Shown: one piece after another, positions 38,071 through 47,058 of the stretch
Position numbering within the stretch: the first letter of the stretch is position 1
Layout: the number at the start of each line of letters is the position of its first letter
Assembly: GCF_003072125.1 (NCBI RefSeq)
Contig: NZ_QCYH01000003.1
Location: 317,501-381,500, forward strand
Direction of reading: 5' to 3'
DNA length: 64,000 nucleotides
Source of the DNA: Pelagivirga sediminicola
GTDB lineage: Bacteria; Pseudomonadota; Alphaproteobacteria; Rhodobacterales; Rhodobacteraceae
Position numbers and translations under genes: made by a program
The notes under the pieces: model-generated
What the model saw: the letters and a program-made list of their open reading frames with translations, nothing else
Database searches by the model: none
Told to the model about the DNA's origin: nothing

Positions 38071-38094
38071 GGGTATTTGGACCAAGAAAAAGCC
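38071..38094 (+). repeat. Dispersed element, copy 2 (24 bp), after tdh
   Basis: Begins GGGTATTTGGACCAAG and ends AAAAAGCC, one A longer than copy 1 and with GG for TT at positions 9-10. It starts 37 nt past the tdh stop, same orientation as tdh, and about 100 nt before msrB. Confidence 0.75.
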
Positions 38095-38195
38095 CTGGCG
38101 GATCAAGCTGGGGTGAGCGGAGTGTAATACCGCTTGGATTTTGCGGCCGCGCGCCCATTTATCTGACCAATATGCCATGAAACAAGGAGCCTGCC

Positions 38196-38645
38196 ATGAG
38201 CCGTTACACCAAAGACCCGGACGCCATCGCCCGGCTGAGCCCCGAAGAGTACCGCGTCACGCAGCAAAGCGGGACGGAGCGGCCCGGCACCGGCAAGCTG
38301 CTGGGGAACAAGGCGCCGGGGATTTATGTCGATATCGTGTCGGGCGAGCCGCTGTTTGCGTCCTCGGACAAGTTCGAGAGCGGCTGCGGCTGGCCCAGTT
38401 TCACCAAGCCGATCGAGCCTGCGCATGTCGCCGAGCTGCGTGACGAAACGCTGGGGATGAGCCGTATCGAAGTGCGCAGCACCCATGGCGACAGCCACCT
38501 GGGCCATGTCTTTCCTGATGGGCCGCGCGACAGGGGCGGGCTGCGCTATTGCATCAATTCGGCCTCGTTGCGCTTCGTGCCGAAGGAGGACATGGAGGCC
38601 GAGGGTTACGGCGATTATCTGGACCAGGTGGAGGATGTGGCATGA
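38196..38645 (+). CDS. msrB: Peptide-methionine (R)-S-oxide reductase MsrB
   Basis: 149 residues with AACAAGGAGCCTGCC before the ATG. The catalytic Cys119 is in [12 protein letters not shown], and the probable resolving Cys64 in [10 protein letters not shown]. The [10 protein letters not shown] segment is typical. The two CxxC zinc motifs of many MsrB proteins are absent (YVDIVSG replaces the first), so it is the zinc-free type. It reduces methionine-R-sulfoxide. msrA follows with a 4-nt ATGA overlap. Confidence 0.94.
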   Translation: MSRYTKDPDAIARLSPEEYRVTQQSGTERPGTGKLLGNKAPGIYVDIVSGEPLFASSDKFESGCGWPSFTKPIEPAHVAELRDETLGMSRIEVRSTHGDSHLGHVFPDGPRDRGGLRYCINSASLRFVPKEDMEAEGYGDYLDQVEDVA

Positions 38646-39139
38646 GCGAAGAGCGCGCCGTTCTGGCGGGGGGATGTTTTTGGGGGATGGAGGATCTGAT
38701 CCGCAAGCGTGACGGGGTCATTTCCACGCGCGTCGGCTATACCGGCGGCGATGTGCCCGATGCCACGTATCGCAATCATGGCACCCATGCGGAGGGGATC
38801 GAGATCATGTTCGATCCGGACAAGATCAGCTATCGCCAGATTCTCGAGCTGTTTTTTCAGATCCACGATCCGACGACGCTGAACCGGCAGGGCAATGACG
38901 TGGGGCTCAGCTATCGCTCGGCGATCTATTACGTGGATGACGCGCAGCGCGAAGAGGCATTGCGCACCATTCGCGATGTGGAGGCCAGCGGCAAGTGGCC
39001 CGGCAAGGTCGTGACCGAGGTCGAGCCCGTGGGCGATTTCTGGGAGGCGGAGCCGGAACATCAGGATTATCTGGTGCGCGTGCCGAACGGGTATACCTGC
39101 CATTTCGTGCGCCCCGATTGGGTTCTGCCGCGCAGCTGA
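38642..39139 (+). CDS. msrA: Peptide-methionine (S)-S-oxide reductase MsrA
   Basis: 165 residues from the ATG overlapping the msrB stop. Catalytic Cys12 is in [35 protein letters not shown] and [25 protein letters not shown] match the family in blocks. It reduces methionine-S-sulfoxide, complementing MsrB. The longer frame back to 38549 lies wholly inside msrB and is rejected. Confidence 0.95.
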   Translation: MSEERAVLAGGCFWGMEDLIRKRDGVISTRVGYTGGDVPDATYRNHGTHAEGIEIMFDPDKISYRQILELFFQIHDPTTLNRQGNDVGLSYRSAIYYVDDAQREEALRTIRDVEASGKWPGKVVTEVEPVGDFWEAEPEHQDYLVRVPNGYTCHFVRPDWVLPRS

Positions 39140-39160
39140 CGGCGCGGCGCCTGACCTGAT

Positions 39161-39192
39161 CGCCCGGCCTTGACCTTGTGTCTGGCCGGGCG
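39161..39192 (+). other. Intergenic hairpin after msrA
   Basis: CGCCCGGCC (39161-39169) pairs with GGCCGGGCG (39184-39192), a 9-bp GC-rich stem with 14-nt loop and no T-run. It may end or stabilise the msrBA transcript; Rho-independent termination is unlikely without U-tract. Confidence 0.45.
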
Positions 39193-39219
39193 CATGCATG
39201 GCGCAAAGGGAGCCATGCC

Positions 39220-40143
39220 ATGCAGCCGGTCAAGGCGATCACGCTGAAATTATGCGCGGTCGTTCTGTTCATCGTAATGTCGTCACTGATCAAGGCGACG
39301 TCGGACGCTGTCCCGGCGGGCGAGGCTGTTTTCTTTCGCTCGCTCTTGGCCATACCGGTCACCTTGATCTGGCTGGTGATGCTGGGCGAGTTGTCTACCG
39401 GCCTTCGGGTCCGGTCCGTCTGGGGCCATGTGCGCCGCGGCGTGACGGGCACCCTTGCCGTGGCGCTGAGCTTTGTGGGATTGGGCCTGTTGCCGCTGCC
39501 GGAGGTGACGGCGCTGAACTACAGCTCCTCGCTGTTGGTGGTGATTTTCGCCGCGCTTTTCCTGGGCGAGAGGGTGGGCATCTTTCGCATCAGCGCCGTT
39601 TTGGTCGGGCTGATCGGCGTCATCATCATCCTCGCGCCGAAGCTGAGCATCTTCGGCGGCGCCCCCGTTCAGCGCACCGAGGTGATCGGCGCCGTCGTGG
39701 TTCTGGCCGGCGCCACCTGCGCGGCCTTTGCCCAGATCACGATCCGCAAACTGGTGCAGACCGAGCATCCCGCCGCGATCGCGTTCTATTTCTCGGTCAC
39801 GGCGACGGCGCTGTCGCTGCTGAGTGCGCCGTTCGGCTGGGTCTGGCCCGCTGGATGGCCGTTGGTTCAGCTGATCCTTGCCGGGGTTTTCGGGGGCATG
39901 GCGCAGATATTCCTGACGCTGTCCTATCGATATGCGGATGCCAGCATCGTGGCGCCGTTCGACTATGCGTCGATGGTATTCGCGCTGGGCATCGGGTATT
40001 TCATCTTCGACGAGGTGCCGACCGCCGCAATGCTGATCGGGGCGGCCCTGATCGCTGCCGCGGGCATCGCGATCATCCTGCGCGAACATCATCTGGGGCT
40101 GAAACGGGGCCGCGCCCGCGCGCTGCGCACGCCGCAAGGGTGA
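39220..40143 (+). CDS. DMT superfamily (EamA) transporter
   Basis: 307 residues from the ATG at 39220, with AAAGGGAGCCATGCC upstream. Ten membrane helices in two EamA repeats: the first includes EAVFFRSLLAIPVTLIWLVML and EVTALNYSSSLLVVIFAALFLGERVG, and the second includes AAIAFYFSVTATALSLL and ASIVAPFDYASMVFALGIGYFIFDEVP. The C-terminus is basic. The second-half motif resembles RhaT/S-adenosylmethionine-uptake-like DMT proteins of Rhodobacterales, but substrate is unknown. Confidence 0.85.
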   Translation: MQPVKAITLKLCAVVLFIVMSSLIKATSDAVPAGEAVFFRSLLAIPVTLIWLVMLGELSTGLRVRSVWGHVRRGVTGTLAVALSFVGLGLLPLPEVTALNYSSSLLVVIFAALFLGERVGIFRISAVLVGLIGVIIILAPKLSIFGGAPVQRTEVIGAVVVLAGATCAAFAQITIRKLVQTEHPAAIAFYFSVTATALSLLSAPFGWVWPAGWPLVQLILAGVFGGMAQIFLTLSYRYADASIVAPFDYASMVFALGIGYFIFDEVPTAAMLIGAALIAAAGIAIILREHHLGLKRGRARALRTPQG

Positions 40144-40205
40144 TGGAACAGACACGGCAAGCCGCGCGTTTCGGGTGCAACTTCATCTGAAACGCGAGGC
40201 ATCCA

Positions 40206-41585
40206 ATGACCGACACATTCCAGACGATCAATCCCGCCACCGGCGAGACCATCCAAAGCTATAGCCACATCAGCAATGACGACATGAACGCCAAGATCGA
40301 GGCGTGTCACAAGGCATTCCAGAGCTGGCGCAAGCAAAGCCATGAGGACCGCGGCAAGGTGCTGAAAGGCATCGGGGCCAAGCTGCGCGAACGCAAGGAA
40401 GAGCTGGCGCAACTGATGACCCAAGAGATGGGCAAGCTGCTGGAACATTCGCGCCAGGAGGTCGATCTTTGCGCCGCCATTTGCGATTATACCGCCGAAA
40501 ACGGCCCCAAGGAGCTGGCCACAGAAGAGCGCGAGATCGCCAATGGCAAGCGCGGGCGCGTGGCGCATGCGCCGCTGGGCGTGATCTATGGCATTCAGCC
40601 GTGGAATTTTCCGGCCTACCAGGTGGTGCGCTACTCCATCGCCAATCTTATGGCCGGTAACGGCGTGCTGCTGAAACATGCGGCGAACGTGACCGGCTCG
40701 GGCCTTTTGCTGGAAGAGATCTATCGCGAGGGCGGCTTGCCCGAGGGACTGTTTACCGCTCTTGTGATTTCCCATGACCAATCCGACAAGGTGATCGACC
40801 ATGATCTGGTGCGCGGCGTGACCCTGACGGGCAGCCCTGGTGCGGGCAGTCACGTGGGCGCGCGCGCGGCGAAGGCGCTGAAGAAGTCGGTGCTGGAGCT
40901 GGGCTCGAACGACGCTTATCTGGTGCTGGCCGACGCGGATCTGGAAACCGCGGTCGAGATTTGTGTGAATGGCCGGATCTACAACAACGGCCAGACCTGC
41001 ATCGCCGCCAAACGGTTTATCGTGGTTGAGTCGCAATATGACGCGTTCCGCGATGCCTTTGTCGAGAAGATGAAGGCGATCAAAGCGGGCGATCCCACCA
41101 AGGAGGGCACCGATCTGGGCCCGATGGCGCGCGAGGATCTGCGCGACGATCTGCATGAACAGGTCGAAAAGAGCGTCGCGAAGGGCGCGACCATCCTTTG
41201 CGGCGGCGAAATGCCGGGCGGTGATGGCTATTACTATCCCTCGACCGTTCTGGCCGATGTGAAGCCGGGCCAGCCTGCCTATGACGAAGAGCTGTTCGGC
41301 CCGGTCGCGTCGCTGATCCGCGCCAAGGATGACAAGGACGCCATGCGCATCGCCAATGACAGCCGTTTCGGTCTGGGCGGCGGCATCATCTCGCAGGACA
41401 CCGAGGCGGCCGTGAAGCTGGCCGAGGAGGAGTTCGACACCGGCATGGTGTTCATCAACGGGTTCGGCATGGCGACGCCGAACATGCCGTTCGGCGGCGT
41501 CAAGGATGCCGGGTATGGCCGCGAGCATGGTGGCTTTGGCATGAAGGAATTCACCAACACCAAGGCCGTGCTTGTGATGAGCTGA
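40206..41585 (+). CDS. NAD(P)-dependent succinate-semialdehyde (or aminobutyraldehyde) dehydrogenase
   Basis: 459 residues, closest in look to E. coli Sad/YneI (462 aa). Key parts: YGIQPWNFPAYQVVR, VTLTGSPGAGSHVG, the catalytic Glu in LELGSND (usual LELGG; the second Gly is Ser) and catalytic Cys in NGQTCIAAKRF. The C-terminal PFGGVKDAGYGREHG is also present. It oxidises the aldehyde made by aminotransferase/oxidase steps. It faces the putrescine importer operon convergently, so a role in putrescine or GABA breakdown is inferred from context. Confidence 0.85.
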   Translation: MTDTFQTINPATGETIQSYSHISNDDMNAKIEACHKAFQSWRKQSHEDRGKVLKGIGAKLRERKEELAQLMTQEMGKLLEHSRQEVDLCAAICDYTAENGPKELATEEREIANGKRGRVAHAPLGVIYGIQPWNFPAYQVVRYSIANLMAGNGVLLKHAANVTGSGLLLEEIYREGGLPEGLFTALVISHDQSDKVIDHDLVRGVTLTGSPGAGSHVGARAAKALKKSVLELGSNDAYLVLADADLETAVEICVNGRIYNNGQTCIAAKRFIVVESQYDAFRDAFVEKMKAIKAGDPTKEGTDLGPMAREDLRDDLHEQVEKSVAKGATILCGGEMPGGDGYYYPSTVLADVKPGQPAYDEELFGPVASLIRAKDDKDAMRIANDSRFGLGGGIISQDTEAAVKLAEEEFDTGMVFINGFGMATPNMPFGGVKDAGYGREHGGFGMKEFTNTKAVLVMS

Positions 41586-41608
41586 CGCTTCTCGCGAGGG
41601 GTTCCGGG

Positions 41609-42934
41609 CTATGCCCCGGTTGCCCACATCGCGGCGTAGACCGGCCAGAACCACGCCCGCCGAAACCGCCCCAGCGGCCAGCGTTTCGGCGGGCTTTGCA
41701 TGATGCGGGGATATGTATTGCCGGGCGTGCGATCCTGCGCCAGATCGGCCAGCAGCGCCCCGGCATAGGTGGCCATCGCCACGCCGTTGCCGTGATAGGA
41801 CAGCGCCGTGAACGCGCCCGGCATCGTGTCGATCGGTCCGACATAGGGGGTCAGATCGCGCGCGAGGCTCAGCAGGCCATGCCAGCGATGGGGCGCATCG
41901 ACATCGCGCCAGGCGGGAAACATCGTGTCGAAATGTTGGCGGATGTTGTGGTCCATGCGCGCGTCCGCCCAAGGCGCGCTGAATAGCCCGTCGCGCATTC
42001 CGAACAGCATGCGGTTGTCCGGCATCAGGCGGAAGTAATGCAGGAAAAACCTGTCGTCAAAGCACGCCTGACGCGTGGTCCAGCCTTGGGCCGCCAGTTC
42101 GTCCCCGGTCATCGGGCGGGTGACCAGCACGTTGGACTGCGTCGGCAGGTAGCGGCCCTTCATCCAGTCCGGCAGATCATCCGAGCTGTATCCGTTCGTC
42201 GCCACGATCAGGCGGCGGGCCTGAATACGGGCCTCGGCGGTGGTCAGGGTAAAGCTGCGCCCTTGCTCGATCCGTTGGACGGGGCTGCGTCCGCTGATGC
42301 GCACGCCTGCGGCGCGGGCGGCGGTGGCGAGCCCCTGGACGTATTTCATCGGGTTCAGGGAAAATCCGATGGGCGTGGTCAGCGCGCCGTGAAAGGACCC
42401 GCTCATGCCGTTCTGTGCCAGCGCATCCTTGGGCGTCAGCGTGGGCGTGACGCCGTAATCGCGCTCGATGTCCTGCGCCCGTTTGTCAAACCCGGCATAG
42501 GCGGCGGGGGTGTGGGCCATCACGGTTTCGCCGTCCGAATGGCGGTCCACCTGCATGTCATGGCGGGTTATCAGATCTTCGGCCAGCTTTACCGCCTGCG
42601 GCTCGGTCATGCGGAATTCGCGGCGCGCGTCCTCTCCGAACTGGCGGGCGAGGGCTTTGTCGCTGGCGGCCGATCCGCCGAGACAGCAAAAGCCGCCATT
42701 GCGCCCCGACGCGCCCCACCCGACATCATGCGCCTCAAGCACGATCACATCCGCGCCGTCCTGCGCCAGATGGAGCGCGGCGGACAGGCCGGTGAAGCCG
42801 GCGCCGATGATCGCGACATCCGCCGTCAGGGTGCCGCGCGCAGGCGGGTTTGCCTCGGCGTCCACCGTGGTGGGCCAATAGCAGTTCGCGCGCGGCGCCT
42901 CGCCATAGGCATGAGGCGGATAGATCCGCATCAT
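41609..42934 (-). CDS. FAD-dependent oxidase, PuuB/gamma-glutamylputrescine oxidase-like
   Basis: 441 residues. The N-terminal NCYWPTTVDAEANPPARG is followed by the FAD-binding VAIIGAGFTGLSAALHLAQDGADVIVLEA. GWGASGRNGGFCCLGG is the DAO-family segment that recalls PuuB. The C-terminal HGLLSLARDLTPYVG and SYHGNGVAMATYAG complete the fold. It would oxidise an amine to aldehyde, ammonia and peroxide. It is the last gene of the PotFGHI-like operon, overlapping the permease stop by 4 nt (ATGA). No glutamylputrescine synthetase (puuA) is in the window, so the substrate could be free putrescine or another amine. Confidence 0.75.
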   Translation of the reverse strand: MMRIYPPHAYGEAPRANCYWPTTVDAEANPPARGTLTADVAIIGAGFTGLSAALHLAQDGADVIVLEAHDVGWGASGRNGGFCCLGGSAASDKALARQFGEDARREFRMTEPQAVKLAEDLITRHDMQVDRHSDGETVMAHTPAAYAGFDKRAQDIERDYGVTPTLTPKDALAQNGMSGSFHGALTTPIGFSLNPMKYVQGLATAARAAGVRISGRSPVQRIEQGRSFTLTTAEARIQARRLIVATNGYSSDDLPDWMKGRYLPTQSNVLVTRPMTGDELAAQGWTTRQACFDDRFFLHYFRLMPDNRMLFGMRDGLFSAPWADARMDHNIRQHFDTMFPAWRDVDAPHRWHGLLSLARDLTPYVGPIDTMPGAFTALSYHGNGVAMATYAGALLADLAQDRTPGNTYPRIMQSPPKRWPLGRFRRAWFWPVYAAMWATGA

Positions 42935-43743
42935 GTGCCTGCCGCGCGCTCGTCCGCCTGCCGTTTCAGGCTGCTTCGCTTGCTGATCAGCGATGCGGAT
43001 ATGACGCCGACCGTCACCACCGAAATCATAAGGGTCGACAATGCGTTGATCTCGGGGCTCAGGCCCAGGCGGATCGACGACCAGATCTTGATCGGCAGCG
43101 TGGTCGAGGATGGCCCGGCGGTGAAGCTGGCGATCACCAGATCGTCAAGGCTGAGCGTGAAGGCCAGCAGCCAGCCGGAGATGACCGCCGGCGCGATGAT
43201 GGGCAGCGTGACGAGGAAAAACGCCTGCATCTGCGAACAGCCCAGATCCAGCGCCGCTTCCTCCAGCGATTGATCGAAGCTGACAAGGCGCGAGGACACC
43301 ACGACCGACACGTAGCACATCGAAAATGTCGTATGCGCCAGCACGATGGTCAGAACGCCCCGGTCGATGTTCAGGCCGATGAACAGCAGCAGCAGCGACA
43401 GGCCGGTGATGACCTCCGGCATGACGAGCGGCGCATAGATCATGCCGGAAAACAGCGTGCGCCCGGCAAAGCGGCCCGACCGGACCAGCACCAGCGCCGC
43501 CATCGTGCCCAGCACCGTGGCGATGGATGAGGACAGGACCGCCACCTTGACCGTGACCCACGCGGCATCCAGAAACGCCTGATTCTGGAGCAATTCGCCA
43601 TACCAGCGGGTGGAAAACCCGGCCCAGACCGTGACCAGCTTACCCGCGTTGAAGCTGTAGATGATCAGGATCACCATCGGCAGATACAGGAACGCGAATC
43701 CCAGCGTCAGGGACGTGGCGTTGAACCATGTGACGCGCCTCAT
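42931..43743 (-). CDS. potI: Putrescine-type ABC transporter permease (PotI-like)
   Basis: 270 residues with six membrane helices. The ABC-permease EAA loop is EAALDLGCSQMQAFFLVTLPIIAPA, and FTLSLDDLVIASFTAGP is typical of PotC/PotI. The first helix region is FNATSLTLGFAFLYLPMVILIIYS. It forms the channel together with PotH. Its start overlaps the potH stop by 4 nt. Confidence 0.85.
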   Translation of the reverse strand: MRRVTWFNATSLTLGFAFLYLPMVILIIYSFNAGKLVTVWAGFSTRWYGELLQNQAFLDAAWVTVKVAVLSSSIATVLGTMAALVLVRSGRFAGRTLFSGMIYAPLVMPEVITGLSLLLLFIGLNIDRGVLTIVLAHTTFSMCYVSVVVSSRLVSFDQSLEEAALDLGCSQMQAFFLVTLPIIAPAVISGWLLAFTLSLDDLVIASFTAGPSSTTLPIKIWSSIRLGLSPEINALSTLMISVVTVGVISASLISKRSSLKRQADERAAGT

Positions 43744-44630
43744 CCTTCGGCCTCCCGCTGTTTTTGCTCATTGCGCTGGAACAGCACGATGGGGATGATC
43801 AGGATCAGCAGCAGAATGACCGCCACGGCACTGGCCACCGGCCAGTCGCGGTTGTTGAAGAATTCCTCCCACAGGACCTTGCCGATCATCAGGGTTTTCG
43901 ACCCGCCCAGCAGCGACGGGATGACAAACTCGCCGATGGTGGGGATGAAGACCAGAAAACAGCCCGCGATGATGCCGTTTTTCGACAGCGGGAACGTCAC
44001 CAGCCAGAAGGCCGTCAGGCGGCTGCATCCCAGATCCTCGGCCGCCTCCAGCAAGGATGCGTCCATCCGTTCCAGCGCGGCATAGATCGGCAGGATCATG
44101 AAGGGCAGATAGGTGTAAACGATGCCGATATAGACCGCGATATTGGTATTGAGGATCGTCAACGGCTCGGAGATGAGGCCCAGCGACAGCAAAAGCTGGT
44201 TCAGATATCCCTCGTTCGACAGGATGCCGACCCAGGAATAGACCCGGATCAGGAAGCTGGTCCAGAAGGGCAGGATCACCAGCATCATCAGTGTCGGACG
44301 CCAGTGATCCGGCGCGCTGGCCATGCCGTAGGCGATGGGATAGGCGACGATCAGGGTCAGGAATGTCGCGACAAAGGCGATTTTCAGCGACGAAAGATAT
44401 GCCTTCCAGTAAAGATCGTCGGTGGTGAGGAATTCGAAATTCTCGAAATCCAGCTCGGCAAAGAATGCGCGGATACCCTCCCAGCCTGCGCTGAAATCCA
44501 GCGTCGGGGTATAGGGGGGAATGGCCAGTGCCGTGTCGCTGAGGCTGATTTTCAGCACGATCAGGAACGGCACCAGAAACAGGGCCAGCAGCCAGAAATA
44601 GGGAACGGCGATCAGGATCAGGCGGCGCAT
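43740..44630 (-). CDS. potH: Putrescine-type ABC transporter permease (PotH-like)
   Basis: 296 residues from the ATG at 44630; the longer frame reads through the ATPase gene in another phase. Helix 1 is LIAVPYFWLLALFLVPFLIVLKIS, then a periplasmic loop, and the EAA loop LLEAAEDLGCSRLTAFWLVTFPLSKNG. FIPTIGEFVIPSLLGGSKTLMIG is characteristic of PotB/PotH. It begins 4 nt after the ATPase stop. Confidence 0.85.
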   Translation of the reverse strand: MRRLILIAVPYFWLLALFLVPFLIVLKISLSDTALAIPPYTPTLDFSAGWEGIRAFFAELDFENFEFLTTDDLYWKAYLSSLKIAFVATFLTLIVAYPIAYGMASAPDHWRPTLMMLVILPFWTSFLIRVYSWVGILSNEGYLNQLLLSLGLISEPLTILNTNIAVYIGIVYTYLPFMILPIYAALERMDASLLEAAEDLGCSRLTAFWLVTFPLSKNGIIAGCFLVFIPTIGEFVIPSLLGGSKTLMIGKVLWEEFFNNRDWPVASAVAVILLLILIIPIVLFQRNEQKQREAEG

Positions 44631-44634
44631 TGCT

Positions 44635-45756
44635 CTAGCCCTCCAACAGCACGCCGGCAGTATCGGTCCAGCTGAGCCAGACACTATCCTCCCAGGTGAA
44701 GCTGCGGCGCGACAGACGGCGGGTGTTGGCCGTCTGGGCCTTGATGATCTGGTCATTCTCCAGCTTGACGTGATAGGTCGACAGGTTCCCAAGGTAGGCG
44801 ATATCGAGGATCGTCCCCTTCAGCGCGTTGCGCGTGTCGGGCTTGTCGGCCGTGATCGCCACCTTTTCGGGGCGAATGGCCAAGTGGCAGGTCTGCCCGT
44901 TCTGGAAATCCTTGCCGGATTCGGCGTGCAGCGTCGGCTGCCCTTCGGCAAAGTCGATGTCATAGCCGTTGCCGTTTTTCGTCGCGCGCCCCTCGATGAT
45001 GGTCACGTCCCCGATGAAGTCGGCAACATAGACCGAATTGGGCCGCTCATAGATGTTGGCGGGCGTGTCGGCCTGCATGATCTTGCCGTCATCCATCACC
45101 GCAACGCGGCTGGCGACGGTCATCGCCTCTTCCTGATCGTGGGTGACGATGACGAATGTCGTGCCGGTCTTTTCCTGAATATCCACCAGCTCGAACTGGG
45201 TATCCTGCCGCAGCTTGGCATCCAGCGCGCCCAACGGCTCGTCCAGCAGCAGGAGCTTGGGCGCCTTGGCAAGACTGCGGGCAAGCGCGACGCGCTGGCG
45301 CTGGCCGCCGGAGATCTGATGCGGCTTGCGCTGGGCGAATTTCTCCAGGCGGACCAGTTTCAGCATCTGCGCGACGCGCTCGGCGATCTCGTCCTTGGGC
45401 TTGCGGTCCCGTTTCAGCCCGAAGGCGATGTTGTCCCAGACGGACAGATGCGGGAACAGCGCGTAGGACTGGAACATCATGTTTACCGCCCGCTTGTTGG
45501 GCGGAATGGGCGCCATGTCCTGACCGGCCAGCAGGATCGTGCCTTCGGTCGGTTTTTCAAATCCGGCCAGCATCCGCATCATCGTGGTCTTGCCACAGCC
45601 CGACGGGCCGAGCAGGGCAAAGAATTCGCGTTCGTAGATGTCGAATGTCTGGTTGTCGATGGCGACGAATTCGCCGAAGCGCTTGGTTACGTTCTTGAAC
45701 TGGATCAGCGGCTTGGCCTGCGGATCGTTCCATGGCTCGAAAACGGTCTGGCTCAT
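44635..45756 (-). CDS. potG: Putrescine-type ABC transporter ATPase (PotG-like)
   Basis: 373 residues from the ATG at 45756 (GCGGGAGCACAG upstream). Walker A is GPSGCGKTT, the signature ISGGQRQRV, Walker B LLLLDEPLGALD and the His switch VTHDQEEAM. A C-terminal TOBE domain (about 270-373) completes it. It powers uptake by the two permeases. Between it and the binding-protein gene lies a hairpin terminator, so it should be transcribed less than potF. Confidence 0.88.
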   Translation of the reverse strand: MSQTVFEPWNDPQAKPLIQFKNVTKRFGEFVAIDNQTFDIYEREFFALLGPSGCGKTTMMRMLAGFEKPTEGTILLAGQDMAPIPPNKRAVNMMFQSYALFPHLSVWDNIAFGLKRDRKPKDEIAERVAQMLKLVRLEKFAQRKPHQISGGQRQRVALARSLAKAPKLLLLDEPLGALDAKLRQDTQFELVDIQEKTGTTFVIVTHDQEEAMTVASRVAVMDDGKIMQADTPANIYERPNSVYVADFIGDVTIIEGRATKNGNGYDIDFAEGQPTLHAESGKDFQNGQTCHLAIRPEKVAITADKPDTRNALKGTILDIAYLGNLSTYHVKLENDQIIKAQTANTRRLSRRSFTWEDSVWLSWTDTAGVLLEG

Positions 45757-45778
45757 CTGTGCTCCCGCATGGGGTGTC

Positions 45779-45810
45779 AAAAAAGCCCGCGCAAACCATG
45801 TTGCGCGGGC
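45779..45810 (-). terminator. Intra-operon terminator between the binding protein and ATPase genes
   Basis: GCCCGCGCAA (45785-45794) pairs with TTGCGCGGGC (45801-45810), a perfect 10-bp stem with 6-nt loop. On the minus strand it is followed by six T (complement of 45779-45784). It lies 16 nt after the potF stop. Partial termination here would give excess binding protein over transporter, a common design. Confidence 0.85.
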
Positions 45811-45826
45811 CGGGATCTGCGGGGTG

Positions 45827-46912
45827 TCAGGTGCCCGACTTGATCTTGGTCCACAGGCGCGTGACGACGCGCTGAACCTTCGGCTCGAACGGGGTGGTGG
45901 TGAACAGGTTGTTCAGCGTCTCCTCGTCCGGGTAGACTGCGGTATCGCCGATCACGTCTTCGACCAGATATTCCTGCGCCGCCTTGTTGCCGTTGGCGTA
46001 ATAGACATAGTTCGACGCCGCCGCCGCGTTTTCGGGATCCATGATGAAGTTCAGGAACTTGTGCGCGCCGTCCGGGTTGGGCGCATCGACCGGGATCGCC
46101 ATCTGGTCAAACCACATCTGCGCACCCTCCTTGGGGGCGTTATAGACGATCTCGACACCGTTATCGGCCTCGGCCGCACGGTCGCGCGCCTGAAGGATGT
46201 CACCGGACCAGCCGACGGCGACGCAGATATCGCCGTTCGCCAGCGCGTTGATGAACTCGCTGGAGTGGAATTTGCGGATATAGGGCCGGACGGGCATGAA
46301 CACGTCCTCGACCTTTGCGATCACGTCGGGATCGTGGCTGTCGGGGTCCTCGCCCAGGAATTTCAGCGCCATCGGGATCATCTCGGCAGGGGCATCCAGG
46401 AAATGCACGCCGCATTCTGCCAGCTTTTCCATGTTCTCGGGTTTGAACACCAGATCGAGCGAGCCGATCGGGGCATCCTCGCCCAGCGCCTCGCGGACCT
46501 TGCCGACGTTCACGCCGATGCCGGTCGTGCCCCACATGTAGTTGATCGAATATTCGTTGCCCGGATCATACTGCTCGGTCCGGTCGGCAATGAGCTGCCA
46601 CAGGTTGTCGTGATTCGGCAGCTTCTCCATATCCAGCTTCTGAAAGGCGCCGGCCGTGATCTGGCGCTGAAGGAACGTGCCCGAGGGCACAACCACGTCA
46701 TAGCCGGATCCGCCGGCCAGCATCTTCGTCTCCAGTACCTCGTTGCTGTCGAACACGTCATAGATCAGATCGAGCCCGGTTTCGCTCCGGAACTTGTCCA
46801 GCAACGATTCGTCGATGTAGTCGGACCAGTTGTAGACGCGGACTTCCTCGGCCATTGCGGCGGTGGCCGTGAGCGCAGCCGCGATCGTGATGGTCAGAAT
46901 GGTATTCTTCAT
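45827..46912 (-). CDS. potF: Putrescine-type periplasmic binding protein (PotF/PotD-like)
   Basis: 361 residues. Signal peptide 1-21 (cleavage AMA|EE). The mature start EEVRVYNWSDYIDESLLDKF is the polyamine-binding family hallmark (YNWSDY). Later YSINYMWGTTGIGVN and VGWSGDI occur. It captures putrescine or spermidine in the periplasm. The gene order potF-G-H-I equals the E. coli putrescine operon, arguing for putrescine. ACGGGAGATAAAA precedes the ATG. Confidence 0.9.
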   Translation of the reverse strand: MKNTILTITIAAALTATAAMAEEVRVYNWSDYIDESLLDKFRSETGLDLIYDVFDSNEVLETKMLAGGSGYDVVVPSGTFLQRQITAGAFQKLDMEKLPNHDNLWQLIADRTEQYDPGNEYSINYMWGTTGIGVNVGKVREALGEDAPIGSLDLVFKPENMEKLAECGVHFLDAPAEMIPMALKFLGEDPDSHDPDVIAKVEDVFMPVRPYIRKFHSSEFINALANGDICVAVGWSGDILQARDRAAEADNGVEIVYNAPKEGAQMWFDQMAIPVDAPNPDGAHKFLNFIMDPENAAAASNYVYYANGNKAAQEYLVEDVIGDTAVYPDEETLNNLFTTTPFEPKVQRVVTRLWTKIKSGT

Positions 46913-46930
46913 TTTTATCTCCCGTTGGAT

Positions 46931-46989
46931 CGGTAATCATGTTACCGCTGCCGCGAATTTGATCAAGTTTTATCGCTTATGGCAATATG
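46931..46989. promoter_or_regulatory. Candidate GntR operator region upstream of potF
   Basis: Contains the inverted repeat CGGTAA-TCATG-TTACCG at 46931-46947, the word AATTTGATCA at 46956-46965 and CAATATG at 46983-46989. The last two words occur together in the palindrome at 47753-47779 on the other side of the GntR gene, which supports common control. Confidence 0.5.
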
Positions 46990-47058
46990 GTAATGTTTTC
47001 ACGGGGCCGTTAAACTCGCAACCGGCGACATTGCAAAACCTTCGGAGCGTCATTTTCA

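Noticed and set aside
39990..40015. GGGTATTTCATC inside the second DMT gene as another dispersed-element copy
   Set aside because: Only the first eight bases match and it lies in conserved coding sequence.
40089..41972. 627-codon minus-strand frame opposite the aldehyde dehydrogenase
   Set aside because: Antisense of a gene with intact catalytic motifs; high His/Gln/Arg content and no domain.
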